A DNA stretch of 64,000 bases, taken from Adiantum capillus-veneris (taxonomy: Eukaryota > Streptophyta > Polypodiopsida > Polypodiales > Pteridaceae). Made by a program: the position numbers and the translations under genes. Positions 31,263-44,222 of the stretch are shown here, in pieces. The DNA is taken from NCBI GenBank assembly GCA_014529385.2, contig CM043961.1, positions 15,976,478 through 16,040,477 on the forward strand, written 5' to 3'. The notes under the pieces are model-generated. The model was not told the DNA's origin, searched no databases, and was given only the letters and a program-made list of their open reading frames with translations. Each line of letters begins with the position of its first letter. Positions within the stretch are counted from its first letter, which is position 1.

Positions 31263-32395
31263 TCATTTTGTTCTTTGTTTTCTAGGCTTAGCATTCCTTT
31301 TAGCCCCTTGTTGGAAATTGATGCGCGAAGCAATCATAGTGTGGTGGATGACTTCGATGATGGTCCTAGGCCTTTGAGAGTTGACATACTCGGCCATTTC
31401 TTCAGGTAATCCCGCACAAAATTGTTGTTTTTGCTCAACGAAGTCTATCTTTTGGAAGAATGTAGCCTTGAGATGTAAATTCCAAAACTTGTCCACATAC
31501 TTGTGGGTAGACTTGTTGGAAAGTAGCTTCAAGCTTCGCCATTCAGTGAGCACTTTATCTTTGGCATTGCTTGCAAGAAATTGCTTCATGATGGAAACTC
31601 GTAGAGTTTTCCATAACTTTGGAGCTTCACCATTGCCACGGAGGCTAGCCCACCATTGTCGGGCACACTTTTGGAGTGCATAGCTACATGACGTAGCTTA
31701 AAGGATTCTGTGAAGCCCTGATCTTCAAAGGCTGCATCGAATTGCTGGATAAAGGCCAAGACTTTGTCCGTAGCACCAAAGCTGCCATCATAGGTGAGAA
31801 AAGAGATGCTCCTTCCTCGCTCCTTGAACTTCTTAAGCTTGTAGGACCTTTTCCAAGCAGCGTAGGATTTGCGATGTCCTCTTCTCTTGTATTCTCTAGA
31901 AGAATAGCCACTTTCATTGGAAGAGGAGGAAGATGGAGAAGAGGGTGACCTCTTTTTCACCTTTTTCTTCCTTTGGTTCCTCCCTTTCTTGTTAGGATAA
32001 TGAGGAGAAGGACTATGCGGCAATAGTTTCCTCTTGGGAGGAGTTGGGGACCGTTGAGACCGCCGTCTTCGTGGAGCCACATCCTCAATGTAACTTGGAG
32101 AATTGCTTCTTTCCTTTTCAGTGGTTTCTTCTTCTTCTTCTTCTCGCACCGGAGAGAATCTTCTTTTGGAGGTCTCATTATGAGGCTTCCTAGGCTCTCT
32201 CTCATCTTGGGGAGCATGAAGAGTTTCATAGTTGCAAAGTTGTTGGGCAACTTCGGCTTGTAGGACAGGGTTGTTCATAGCTTGTTGCAGCCTAGTGACA
32301 AAATAATTCACAAACATGGAGGCATCAGTAGCACCTTCATGTGAAAAATCAAAGTCGTCAACATTCATTCTAGTCTCTTTATTATTGTCTGCCAT
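31263..32395 (-). pseudogene. Ty3/gypsy gag, frameshifted
   Basis: An ATG at 32395 opens MADNNKETRMNVDDFDF, then a very basic Ser/Arg/Lys region (residues about 75-190). The capsid domain follows (FIQQFDAAFEDQGFTESFKL). Near 31680 the natural reading moves to another frame (CARQWWASLRGNGEAPKLW) and continues through 31263 (STHKYVDKFWNLHLKATFF, FCAGLPEEMAEYV). Capsid proteins of this type assemble the retroelement particle. One frameshift inactivates it. Related to the gag at 1-1000. Confidence 0.82.
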
Positions 32396-33170
32396 GCTAA
32401 TTAAACTTACGTATATGCTACTTTGTGCTTTGGTACCCTCAAAAACCTTAGTCGTTACTCTTCTTTACTTTTGAAAATTAGCTCTCAAGCAGCCACACCC
32501 GTGGTTTAGAGACTATTGATTGCAAAGATATGGAGAGGATCTAACATTGCTTGGTTGATTATGGTTCATGTTGAGCTTGCTAGTAGCTAAATAATAGTTA
32601 AGCCAAAGGCAAGCCCCGAAAGACTCCGTTATCAAGTCTATAGTTCCCAAAAATGTACCTCGAACTAAGTCCTTTTCAACCAAGATAATAGATCCTGTCC
32701 CACTTACTCTCTTGCAATGAACATGTCCAGCCTTTCATGAACAACTTAAGGACCTCTCTTCTTAAGCAAGAAAAGAGAAACCAATAGCTTTTGCTCTTCA
32801 CACAAGGAGAGAATTAGAGAGTGTGTGAGTGTGGGAGAGGGTGTATATCAACAAGCACACCCCCTTCTTGCTTGGGTTGGCCCCCCCCTTATAGCTCAAG
32901 CTTGGACTTGATTGGATCTCCACAAGCCTAGCCAATCAGATGCTTTAGTTATATCAAGCAACAAGGATAGCATTTGGACAAGTGTCCTCCTTACCCCTTT
33001 AGGAGAGAGGGCTTGAATATTGCTTGGATAATTATTTAATTGAACTAAATTCTTTTTGGACCTCTTTAAGGACTATCCAATAGGATTTAGGCACATCATG
33101 AGGGCAATATGGGTAGGGGCTTGACATGTGTTCTTGTTGCCAAATCTATCCCAATATGAGAGGCCTAACA
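32396..33170 (-). mobile_element. Leader and probable 5' LTR of the minus-strand gypsy element
   Basis: On the minus strand TGTTAGGCCTCTC at 33170 could start the LTR. A TATA-like CTATAAGGGG is at about 32887-32896, followed by a CT-rich leader (32800-32870). The 3' LTR edge and primer site could not be fixed. Confidence 0.45.
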
Positions 33171-33922
33171 GGAAATATTATGTAACGGGATATAAAAGAC
33201 TCATTCCTCAAGAACGACCTAATCTTGGGCAAGATTCCATTCCTCAAGAACGGAATACTCTTGGGAGGTGAGGTGTGGAAGAATGAAGCCATCCTAATCT
33301 GCATTCAAATTTACTACTTTTGCTACTTCAGACACATGTGGAAGGTTAGAAACCAATAGGTCTTTGATAAAGACCTCTCAATGACCTTCAAAGAAATTAC
33401 TCAAGAAAGTAGGAAAGTGATCATTGCTAACGGAAAACATAAAAACTCTGATGACTGGAGTCCAACAATCTTTTCCCTCTTGAGTCTGGCTCCACTAGAT
33501 TCCAAAATGTAACTCTCTAAACTGTAGCTCTCATTACTCAAGGATTGTGTAGCCTAGTTTTGTATATCTGGTTCCTCAAGGCATCCATCGTGCTTGAGGA
33601 TTATTGTACATTCCTCTTTTGGTTAATGTAACTCATCCCCTCATAATTGAGAGTATGGCAAATAAAAAATAAAAAAATCTCTCATTGCGTTCACATCTTT
33701 GGAAAAATAGAATCAAAGTCAAAAAATCACATAAGGTGGTTGTCACCCAATGCATGATCACACGTGCACCAATTATTTGTCTTCTATGCAAGGATTTTTG
33801 TAACTATGCCGATTTTAGCATAGTTGTATCAGTAAGATGCTATTGATAACTATGCTTTGCCTGACCATGTCCTAAGTTGCATGTGAATTGCTAAAGAGTT
33901 AGAGAGAAGGGAGCGACACCCC
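33171..33922. other. No recognisable gene
   Basis: ATTCCTCAAGAACG is repeated at 33205 and 33239. Otherwise no structure. Ends at a G-tract. Confidence 0.4.
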
Positions 33923-33943
33923 GGGGGGGGGGGGGGGGGGGGG
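33923..33943 (+). repeat. Poly-G tract (21 G)
   Basis: Uninterrupted run of G after GACACCCC. A similar 24-G run is at 57092-57115. Could form a quadruplex; assembly error in length is possible. Confidence 0.9.
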
Positions 33944-34013
33944 CAAGCTAATTAGACATATCCTCAACGCATGTGCTCTCGAGTGGAAGGAAGAGATTAG
34001 GTACTAGAAAGGT

Positions 34014-35966
<1,953 letters not shown>

Positions 35967-38900
35967 TTATGGCCGACAACGACAAACGCCTATTCTGACA
36001 AACCCATCTTGTATCCCTTTGGCGAGCTTGGTTGGTTGGTCTCCTTTGGCGATATAAATATGAGCTTTGTTGCGCTTTTTGAAACCTTTATCCACCACAT
36101 AAGCCGAGGTCTGTGGTTTTGGTAACCAAAGATTCTTTTGACCCTCATAATAGCCTTGCTCTGCTAAGCTGTAGTGGGAGGCTATCCATCCCATGTTTTT
36201 ACCTTTCATCAATTGGCTAGGCTCATTTACCCATATTGGGTCCTTGACCTTGATTTCTTTAGCTTTGATGTAGACCTTTGAAGATTTTTGTCGACGATGA
36301 TCTCGCAGTGTAGGGTATTTTGGTTGAAAAACTTTCTTTGGAGTCTGCCTTGGGCATGGAAGTGTATTGACCGTTGATATAGAAGCATTGTCTTGAACCT
36401 GAGTGGGTTGGACCGAAGACTCTGATTTAAGGGGCTGCTTCTCTTGGTAGGACATTTGTGGGCTCATTTTGGCTTTGCCTTTGTCGGAAGCCGATAATCT
36501 TAGAGCGGTCGTAGGCTGGCTTTCTTGAGAGCTAGTCGTGATGACCATTGTTGAAAATTCACGTTCTTCTGCCAATGTTTTTGCCCAGTGATTGGACAAA
36601 ATCAAATGTGTACTCATTTTGGAGGAATCCACCACTAGGAATTTGTCTTTGATTACCTTTGACTGTAGTGTAAGGGTAGCTTTCGCAATCCCTAAACTTG
36701 TGACGGCTATTCCATGTGATATAGGAACATGTACCTGAATTTCATATAGTTTTGGCTTACCTAGAAGTAACCACAACCCATAAGACATGACATTAGTCGT
36801 GGCAGTGCAATCTTTCTCTGCTGTAAAGTTGAATTTCAGTTCCTCATACACATCCAACAAGAATTTAATCTTCTTGTTGGCTTCCAAGTAGCTGATGTCC
36901 TCGTTGCTTTCAGTACTTTTCTTGGACTTTTGTGCTTTGAAGGCTTTGTCATCCTCTTGTATGTTGAACTTCTTTGTCATTTGACTGGTTGTAGCATGTC
37001 CCAAGTGCTTACTATCTTCTGCTGTAGTTGCTTGTTGGTGTTCATTGCTAGTTTCTGACTGTGACGCCTTGATTCTTGATTTCAGAAGCTCTCTGTCACT
37101 ATTTACTTCTTCTAGCACTTGAAGGTCCTTCGATGGTGACTTTTCTTCTTGGAAATGTTTTGAAGCTTGTGTAGCAGGATGTTGAGGTCGACTCTCTTCT
37201 TCTGATGCAATGGTCGCCGTGGCTTTTAATTTCCATTGGTCCATGGGTTTTTGTAGAGTCTCTTCTCGAAAATATTCATTCATATCCTGTATTGCTTGTC
37301 CTTGGTAGTCAATCTTGGACTCAGTCATTTCCTGTTCTTCTGTGCATTCTATGTCTTCAGTTACATCTTCTTTTAGCTTCTCATACTCTTTGATTTGTTC
37401 AATCACCAATGAAGAGTCCATAGTAGAGAATTTATTTGGTAGAATTTCAGCTTCATCCATTGATTCTATTTGCATGTCTTCCACTTGTGACATGGCACTA
37501 AGATTTTTTGTTACCTCTGCCACCTCTTTTTGTGTTGGCTCACTATCGTCAGAATCTTGGCTTCTTTTGCTCTCGAACCTTGAACTACGAGCTTCATCTT
37601 CATCACCTTGTGGATGCTTTGACTTGTCCTCACCGAGGTTCCTTAAACGATCTTGAATCAGTTGATTCAATTGATCTTTTTTGAAAGCCTGATTCTCTAT
37701 GATAATGTCGTTGACACCCTTGACTTGAAGCAACTGTGTCTTGAGCCTATCTTTTGTGCTCTGCGATAAGATCTGCTTCTTTTTTGGAGATCTTGTTGGG
37801 GATTCTTTCTTCCGTTCCCTTGTTGTCACTGTCTGAACTTTGCTTTTGGCTTGATGCTTCTTCTTTTCCATGTGGAGCTTTGTTGGGCAGTCCTTCACTA
37901 AATGACCAATGGCACATTGGTCGCAATATGTTGTTATCTCAACATGTGCACCCTTTGGACGAGGTAGCTCTCCATAATACTGCTGATAATGGTTTCCTGT
38001 GGTATCTCGATACAGATATGACCTCTTCTTTGCATGCATGAACCTGTAGATTATGACTGATTTAGGTGTATCCACTGGCTTTGTCTCTTTATCCTTCATC
38101 GTCTTGTCCTTGAGAAGCTGAAAATAGCTTCCATTATTGCTTGCATACAAGATTAGATCACTATCCATGCTTTCTAGCAGTTGTAATGCTAATTCTTCCA
38201 TCAGTATATGGTCTTTGACGTGGGGCTTCTGCATAGCCTTAGGGCTATGTTTCCGAGTTGATTTTGGCGAGTTCTGCACCGAGGGTGAAGGTCGAACCGA
38301 ATTTTTGTTTTCAGTTTCCCTTGATGGTGCTTTTGGACGGGGTCCAAGTATGTGACTTACAGGTTGCCCACAATTGCTAAACTCATCCATATTTTTTACA
38401 TCGGCTATTTCATAGTGCTTGTCGTATTTGTCGACCACAATGACGTCTTGACCTGACCTTCTACATTGGGCATTGTGAATTTCCAGTGGTCTCTCCTCCG
38501 GCTCGGCATCTTCCAATGCTTCTTGAAATTCCACTTGGACTCCTGAAAAGGACACTGCTTCTTGTAAAGCTGGACTTCTTAATCCCACGCTTGAAGATAT
38601 AGGGTCTCTTTGTTGAGTTTGAACTCCCCCTATCCTAGAGGGTTCCATATCTGATGTTGGCATCTATTCAATGCCTGATGATATGACTTCTTGTGCTCTG
38701 TTAAGTAGCTCTTGAGACCGAGCTAGTTCTTTTTGAAGTTGTGCTATCTTCATAGGTGATACTTCCGACGTATTCCCTGTTTGTGCAATTTGGTGTGTTT
38801 GTGCTTTGTCTTGTGCTGGTGCAGTGCACGAGACTTGTACCGTGTCTTTCCATGTTGTGCCTTGTGTTGTGCCACCCATTTGTGCAGTGACTGCTGTAGT

Positions 38901-39476
38901 TGTTAACTCTTCCAAGTGCGTAGTTAGAGGTAAACCCATGACGAGATGGTATACATTTCCACCTTTAGACATGTAGTCTTCTCCTCTCGAGTCAAATGCT
39001 TCTGCTATAAAGTAATGATTGTTTTCTACAGGAACTTCCTGACTTGTGACAGCCCTCTAGTATCGACCGTCTTCGTCTCCATAGAGGGTACCAATTTTCC
39101 GTTTTCCATCTTGTGCTTTGTACAGAAAAATACTTGGAGGATATGCGTAGAGTTCTGTAAGTTGATCCTTGTACAACATTTCTATCTCATTGTCGATGTA
39201 TTTTCCGTGCCTCATGTAAATTGATCCCAGACAGTCTTCCATGAAATCTCGATGTGGGTGTAGTACATTCTTCGTTGTTTCAACTTCCACATATTGAGAT
39301 GTCCAAGTTTCCTCTGTATCTTTCTTTGTCTTAATGTACAAATTCCGATTGACATCCTCATAGCATGGCAGCCCTTTGTAGTGGCCAATCAGATAGATCC
39401 AAATTTGCTCTCTTGTAATTTCTGTGGATGTACTTGAAGCTTCTTCCTGACTGGTCTGATTCCTTTGAGACGCCAT
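35967..39476 (-). CDS. Gag-like polyprotein frame, 1169 codons with two in-frame TAGs
   Basis: Three consecutive ORFs (139, 102 and 898 codons) share one frame from the ATG at 39476 and are separated only by TAG at 39057-39059 and TAG at 38664-38666, the latter directly followed by ATG. The coding character continues across both stops. In the 898-codon part: a zinc knuckle CDQCAIGHLVKDC (residues about 246-258; CX2CX3HX4C, one residue shorter than usual), a long acidic, Lys/Glu-rich helical region, and a retropepsin-like fold with DCTATTNVMS (about 618) and HLILSNHW (about 687). The latter lacks the D-S/T-G triad. The 102-codon part ends in a short coiled coil (KIAQLQKELARSQELLNRA). Context makes it the gag(-protease) of the element whose LTR is 52767-53819. 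Polymerase genes are missing beyond 35967. Confidence 0.6.
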
Positions 39477-40339
39477 TGCGTTTGTCTTGACTCCCTTGTT
39501 GTACCTGTTCAGTGATAGCTCTAATTTCTTGCCTCAATGCTAATAAAAATTATTAGCACCCTTGTGTCGATCTTTTTCGCTTGAGGTTCTTCAGCTTTTG
39601 TTAATGTCTTAATCTCTGAGTTTTTTGAATTGGGCTTTGCTTGCACTGCTTGAACTTCTTAGCTCCCTTGCTTGCCGAGACTGATACTGTCTTGTCTGAA
39701 TGCTTGCTTTTCCTAGAGCTTTTTAGCAGGCATCGATCTAGTGGAAGCACTATGATAAATTATGCAACTTACCACTATAGTGCAACGACTTCTTCCTTTA
39801 TAGCGATTCTTGAGCCGAGCTAACCTGTGTTCACTTTAGCACACAATCTACAAAATTCTATTTAACTGGAAAACGTTTTCACAATGAATGCAAAAATCCT
39901 TGATGTACATTTGACGGCCACACTTGTTCCTTGAGCACCTTCCAACGGGTGACCAATCTGCTAACTTAGCAGTCTTCAAAACCGTGATCGTTTTCTCACA
40001 ATTCTTTCGAACTGTCGGTTTTAGACACTCTTGACTTCCGATGCATTTTGAGGCCTTAAACGATGTTTTTTTCAAAGTTGAACTAAATGGTTGCCATCGG
40101 CATACATTTAGTTCAAGTTTTGCTCTAAGATCTGTAGAGTCGCTCTCAAGCTACGTTTTGATATAAAAACTTTTCCGATCCGATACCGTTTGTGAAAGTT
40201 ATGGCCAAAACAGTGAAATGCAGTTTAGAATGGTCAAAATGAGTCCAAATTCAATTTTGAAAGAAGATTTGGGATCTCTGTGACACTGTGAACACTCCTG
40301 TATGGTCAAAAGTACAGTTGGACCCTAAAACTAGCCTAG

Positions 40340-40363
40340 AGACATCCTACGCGTAGGATGTCT
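40340..40363. repeat. 24-bp perfect palindrome, copy 1
   Basis: AGACATCCT arm, centre ACGCGT, mirrored arm AGGATGTCT. Part of a recurrent motif in the leader; as RNA it can form a 9-bp stem with a self-complementary 6-nt loop. Confidence 0.97.
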
Positions 40364-40463
40364 ATATGCTCAGAATTTAACAAAATTTGGTCCAGAGACT
40401 CCCCTTAAGTCCAGCAACACAATGGTATGCTCAGAGGTTGATTTGGACCCAAAAATGGCCTTG

Positions 40464-40487
40464 AGACATCCTACGCGTAGGATGTCT
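40464..40487. repeat. 24-bp perfect palindrome, copy 2
   Basis: Identical to the copy at 40340. The 124-bp spacing and shared flanks (TTGGTCCAGAGACTCCCC, ATGGTATGCTCAGA) show a tandem unit. Confidence 0.97.
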
Positions 40488-40588
40488 TTTTGCTTAGAAT
40501 GACTTGAAATTTTCACCCCAACTTCTTCTTGATGTGCTGATCATAGGGGTGTGCTCATAAATTGGTTTGGAGTCCTAAATCAAGCTAA

Positions 40589-40601
40589 AGACATACTACG
40601 C
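40589..40601. repeat. Left half of palindrome copy 3, split by the 10.3-kb insertion
   Basis: AGACATACTACGC here and ACGCGTAGGATGTCT at 50898-50912 rebuild one palindrome once the element and one copy of ACGC are removed. This proves insertion into its centre and gives the 4-bp target duplication. Confidence 0.93.
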
Positions 40602-41786
40602 TGTCGTGCTGTGACACGTACATAGTGGGAACGCATGCTACAAGATCTATCTTGTAACTTTTTAGATACATAATTATCTTTCCTATAATATACATATGCA
40701 TATTTAAGTATAATATTAAGCCTTCTATCTCATCCTATTATTTTTCTCAAGGGTAACCTATCCTTACTTTACCATCAGAAAATACTATGGGAAAAGCTCA
40801 ATAGCTCTGCCTCTTTAACTTGGGGCAAAAAGAATTGATTCTTTATTTCTACTATCTCATTATCATCTCACACCCTAGCTAGATCCTATATCTAGGGTAA
40901 ACTCCAATATATATATATTCTATATATTTTTTATACTTTTCTTATATTTCTTTTTAAATAGCTACTAGGAGGGAATCAAATCCTAGTGGGACACTAGGTG
41001 GCATGATTTCAAAGATACACTTATTTTAATGCATTATTGCAAACATGATTACAAAACTTTGTCAAGGAGCAATGTCATGCTTTCATATGGCATGAGGTGT
41101 CCTTTGGAATTAAATGAAAGTCTAAGCTAAGGGGACCACAGGAAGACTTTCGCTGCCAGAAATGGACCCTGCCAGAAATGGACCCTATTTTGATGAATTT
41201 TTTACACAAGGTTCCAATCCGAATTGGAAAATGATTTTAAAATGAAAATCGTAGCTAATGAGCTGAAGTTTCTGCCCATATTTTTACTTTTTTATTTGGA
41301 GCCACCGTTGAGGAGATATGATCAAAATACTGGACCCCAGTCTGCCCATATCATGCAGGGACATCTCATTTCCAACTTTTCCAATTCCTATTCACACTGG
41401 CTCATCTCTTCTTGTGTAAACCCTTGGGGGTTCCCTTCACCTATAAAAGGGAACCTCTTCTTCCTTGAAAAGAACTCAAGCATTCAAGCCATTGATGAGA
41501 GGAATTCTTGAGGGAGTGAGTAGTAATGCCTAATTGTACTTAGCCCCATTAACATAAGCCCAAGCTTACACTTTCTCCTAGAGGAAGACTAGCCATTCTT
41601 GTACGCTATCCTTGGAAGATCAACTCTAATCAAAGAAGGTGTTGTACTTGGCGTATCAATCAAAGTGGAGTGCTCCCCTCTTCTTCTCTCTCCATCAATA
41701 ATGGTGCCGAAGGGTTTGTCAAGTAAGATGTGTTCTACATTGATGTTTTCTTGATTTCTTGTTGTTTTCTTTTTCATCTCTAATAC

Positions 41787-41877
<91 letters not shown>

Positions 41878-42073
41878 AATCTCATCTCCTTAACCAAACC
41901 TATCTCTCTCATTCGTAGTAATTCATCCTCTCTGCAAATTCTAGGTTCTCTTTTCTACAGGTACATCTCTCCTCGCAGTATCCTTATTGCCTACGGGCAA
42001 GAATAGGGCTTGGAAGGGAAACTTCTCATCTCTTCACTTCTCTCATATCTACATTTCTCACATACTATCCTAG

Positions 42074-42292
42074 ATGAATAACCCACATGATGATCATTTC
42101 TATCGCTTTCACTATGTACGATCTATTAGAATTAACGTATGGATTAGCCGAAAAATACACTTTCAACAACGTATAGTGTTTCTCTTTGGCCCAGAAAGGC
42201 TTAATGAAATACTTCTATCACCGGATCCCATCATACTACCTCTCATAGACTATAAATTTTATTTTGACGTAAGCGTAGTTATCTTGTTATGA
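42074..42292 (+). CDS. LTR-encoded short ORF A (72 codons)
   Basis: ATG at 42074, stop TGA at 42290-42292 overlapping the next ATG (ATGA). Text includes RKIHFQQRIVFLFGPERLNE and IILPLIDY, DVSVVILL. It is homologous to ORF B directly downstream at the protein level. The copy in the 3' LTR (50269-50487) is intact with about four residue differences. It lies after the TATA box and before the primer site, so it would be the first part of the genomic RNA to be translated. No known family recognised. Confidence 0.5.
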   Translation: MNNPHDDHFYRFHYVRSIRINVWISRKIHFQQRIVFLFGPERLNEILLSPDPIILPLIDYKFYFDVSVVILL

Positions 42293-42501
42293 ACTTAGAG
42301 GATTTGTACACACAATTAATCCCAATCACTAGACAAAATATATATATGATGGTAAGCACAAAACTACAATTCCAAAGAACAATTCGTAGCCTATTTGGTC
42401 AGTCAAGATTGAATGCCATTAACTCATCTATTAACCCTTTCATATTACCTATGATACGATATGACCATAGCCTTGATGTTTTCATTTTCGTATTGTTTTG
42501 A
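42289..42501 (+). CDS. LTR-encoded short ORF B (70 codons), paralogue of A
   Basis: Starts within the stop of ORF A. Text TKLQFQRTIRSLFGQSRLNA and FILPMIRY, DVFIFVLF aligns with ORF A (FQ-R-I--LFG--RLN-I...ILP-I-Y...DV) while codons differ mostly at third positions (GGC/GGT, AGG/AGA, CTT/TTG, ATA/ATT), which suggests past protein-level selection. Copy in the 3' LTR: 50484-50696, two residue differences. Function unknown; expression by termination-reinitiation is inferred from the ATGA overlap. Confidence 0.5.
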   Translation: MNLEDLYTQLIPITRQNIYMMVSTKLQFQRTIRSLFGQSRLNAINSSINPFILPMIRYDHSLDVFIFVLF

Positions 42502-42755
42502 CATTCTCTTTTGTGTTCTTTCTTTGTGTGTGTGAGTGCAAGAGAGAAAGAGTGAGTCTTCTTTGATTGCACTTCTTTCCAAACCCTAGTCTTCATGGCA
42601 TCCATGGTTTAACTCCTTCATATAGTTTTTGTTGAGTTCTCTCACAAACTCTCACAGCCATAAGCCCGGTGCTTTCCTGGCAAGACCGCTAATTTCTCAA
42701 CATATTTTTGGTGAACTCGACGCAAATCTGCTAGGGTGAGAGTTTGTGGGTAACC

Positions 42756-44222
42756 ATGGGTGATCATGTTGAGCAACAGGGTATGCATTTTGACCCAGCA
42801 ACAATGCAAATGTTTCAAGCATTTGCAATGTTCATGCAACAACAACATGCTACTGAAAGAAGGGAGATTTCAGCAACGAAGGCCATACAAGCGGTTGTCA
42901 ACAGAATGGATCAGTTCAATGGCAAAGATGTAACCAAGTACCTATGCGAGTATGTGAAGGAGATGGAGCTGCATCGCGTGTCAGAAGGTGAGATGATTCA
43001 AAGCTTTGAGCTAGTTGTTGCTCCAGAAATTAGGGAGCATGTTAGGGCAATTAAAGATGGGCATGGGAGAAATTGGGAAGAACTCAAAGTAGCTTTAAAG
43101 GAGGAATATTTCATGGAGGACTCGGAGAGAGTGACCAAAAGGACATTCTTAGAATGGGTAGTCAAGCCAAAGCAAGGACTATCAATAACAGAGCTACTTA
43201 GGGAATTTGAGCGGCGCTATGCACAACTCACTAGGACAGAAAGGGCCACACTAGATGCAGAGAAGACAGATCTTTTCTTACAAGCTGCAGGTAAAGAGTT
43301 TCAAGAAAATTTGGAGCTTCTTCTTGAAGATAAAGATGCTGAGCAAGGACTAAAGACCGACTGGAATGAGGTTGAAGGTGCTGTCTCACTGCTTGCAAAA
43401 CGACAAAGAAGAAGGGACAAGATGGTAGTAAACACTACAAGTCCTTCCACCTCAACTTCTGACAAAATGGTAAAGCCTACTTTTATCTCTCCTAAGTTTG
43501 ATGAGTCCATGCTAGATGAGCTTGTGAAGGGAATGCGTGACTTGAAGGTGAAGTTTGCAAAGCTTGAAGAAAAAGGCCAACCATCAGGGCCACTTCCTAG
43601 GCAAAGACAACAGCCCAAAGAAGGGTTTGTTAATAGATGTATTTGGTGTGATAGTACAGACCATGTAAGAAGGGATTGTGATGATTTTAGTGATGCTTTG
43701 TCAAAAGATGTTGTCTTTTTTAAGGATGGTAAAATCCACTTAAGAGAGACAGGTCTACCCTTGAGAACTAACTTTGGGAAGGGGGGAATGCAAACCTTAG
43801 TTGAAGATATGGCAACCAAGCATGCCACCTCTTCAGTTGAGGCAACTACTTATGGAGTAAAAATTGAACATTTTTGTGATGAAGAGGTGAGTGACCATCA
43901 TGGTCAAATTTGGCCAAATGTCATGCAATTAGCTAAAAAGGGAAAGCTTACAAAAGATATTCTACATGAAGCAGGTGATTGCATACGTCTAGAAACAGGA
44001 TGGAATGATCCGGTGGACTCATTGTCAGTGCATGCCTACATTACAAAATGCCAACAAAATGAGACAATTGTAGAAGAGAAGCGCAGACGTGAGAATGCTG
44101 ATGAAGGACCATCAAAAAGAGCTTCTAGAAGTGGGGGAAGAAGCGACTCAATGCCTTCTCAAACACCCTCAACACAAGGAGCATCTCCACCTGAAGTACT
44201 CATGGAGGAGTCTACAACATGA
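42756..44222 (+). CDS. Gag of the 10.3-kb gypsy element
   Basis: 488 codons from the ATG at 42756 (CCATGGG context, 54 nt after the LTR; the frame is open slightly further upstream without ATG). The N-terminal half is the retrotransposon capsid domain (NRMDQFNGKDVTKYLCEYVK, LREFERRYAQLTRTERATL). The zinc knuckle CIWCDSTDHVRRDC (CX2CX4HX4C) is near residue 300, followed by a tail rich in Ser/Arg/Gly. The protein forms the cytoplasmic particle and binds element RNA. TGA at 44220-44222 is followed by further in-frame coding text, so the stop may be a mutation or the gag/pol boundary. Confidence 0.88.
   Translation: MGDHVEQQGMHFDPATMQMFQAFAMFMQQQHATERREISATKAIQAVVNRMDQFNGKDVTKYLCEYVKEMELHRVSEGEMIQSFELVVAPEIREHVRAIKDGHGRNWEELKVALKEEYFMEDSERVTKRTFLEWVVKPKQGLSITELLREFERRYAQLTRTERATLDAEKTDLFLQAAGKEFQENLELLLEDKDAEQGLKTDWNEVEGAVSLLAKRQRRRDKMVVNTTSPSTSTSDKMVKPTFISPKFDESMLDELVKGMRDLKVKFAKLEEKGQPSGPLPRQRQQPKEGFVNRCIWCDSTDHVRRDCDDFSDALSKDVVFFKDGKIHLRETGLPLRTNFGKGGMQTLVEDMATKHATSSVEATTYGVKIEHFCDEEVSDHHGQIWPNVMQLAKKGKLTKDILHEAGDCIRLETGWNDPVDSLSVHAYITKCQQNETIVEEKRRRENADEGPSKRASRSGGRSDSMPSQTPSTQGASPPEVLMEESTT

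Larger units (their letters stand above)
39477..40601 (-). other. Leader of the minus-strand element, proximal part
   Basis: Non-coding. A TATA-like GCTATAAAGG on the minus strand is at about 39797-39806. From 40340 the palindrome-bearing repeat begins (unit about 124 bp: 40340, 40464, 40589). It is interrupted at 40601/40602 by the 10.3-kb element and resumes at 50898. Confidence 0.6.
40602..42702 (+). repeat. 5' LTR of the 10.3-kb gypsy element
   Basis: U3 has a good TATA box (CCTATAAAAGGG at about 41440), placing the transcript start near 41470. Downstream (R/U5) are (AC)n at 41788-41821, (AT)n at 41823-41874, and two short ORFs (42074-42501). The start TGTCGTGCTGTGACACG is itself partly palindromic. 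Confidence 0.92.

Noticed and set aside
37205..38355. Several plus-strand frames of 60-113 codons
   Set aside because: Shadows of the long minus-strand gag-like frame, which has far better coding character.
35967..39476. Three-gene badnavirus-like cluster (ORF1, ORF2, ORF3)
   Set aside because: The arrangement looks similar, but all three share one frame divided by TAGs, no movement protein or RT is present, and a gypsy-type LTR and primer site lie upstream. A retrotransposon gag is the better reading.
41242..41511. Frame of about 90 codons near the LTR TATA box (also 49341-49610)
   Set aside because: It spans the core promoter itself, and both copies are simply LTR sequence; no family similarity, unlike ORFs A and B.
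43301..43828. Minus-strand frame of 175 codons
   Set aside because: Antisense shadow of the gypsy gag.
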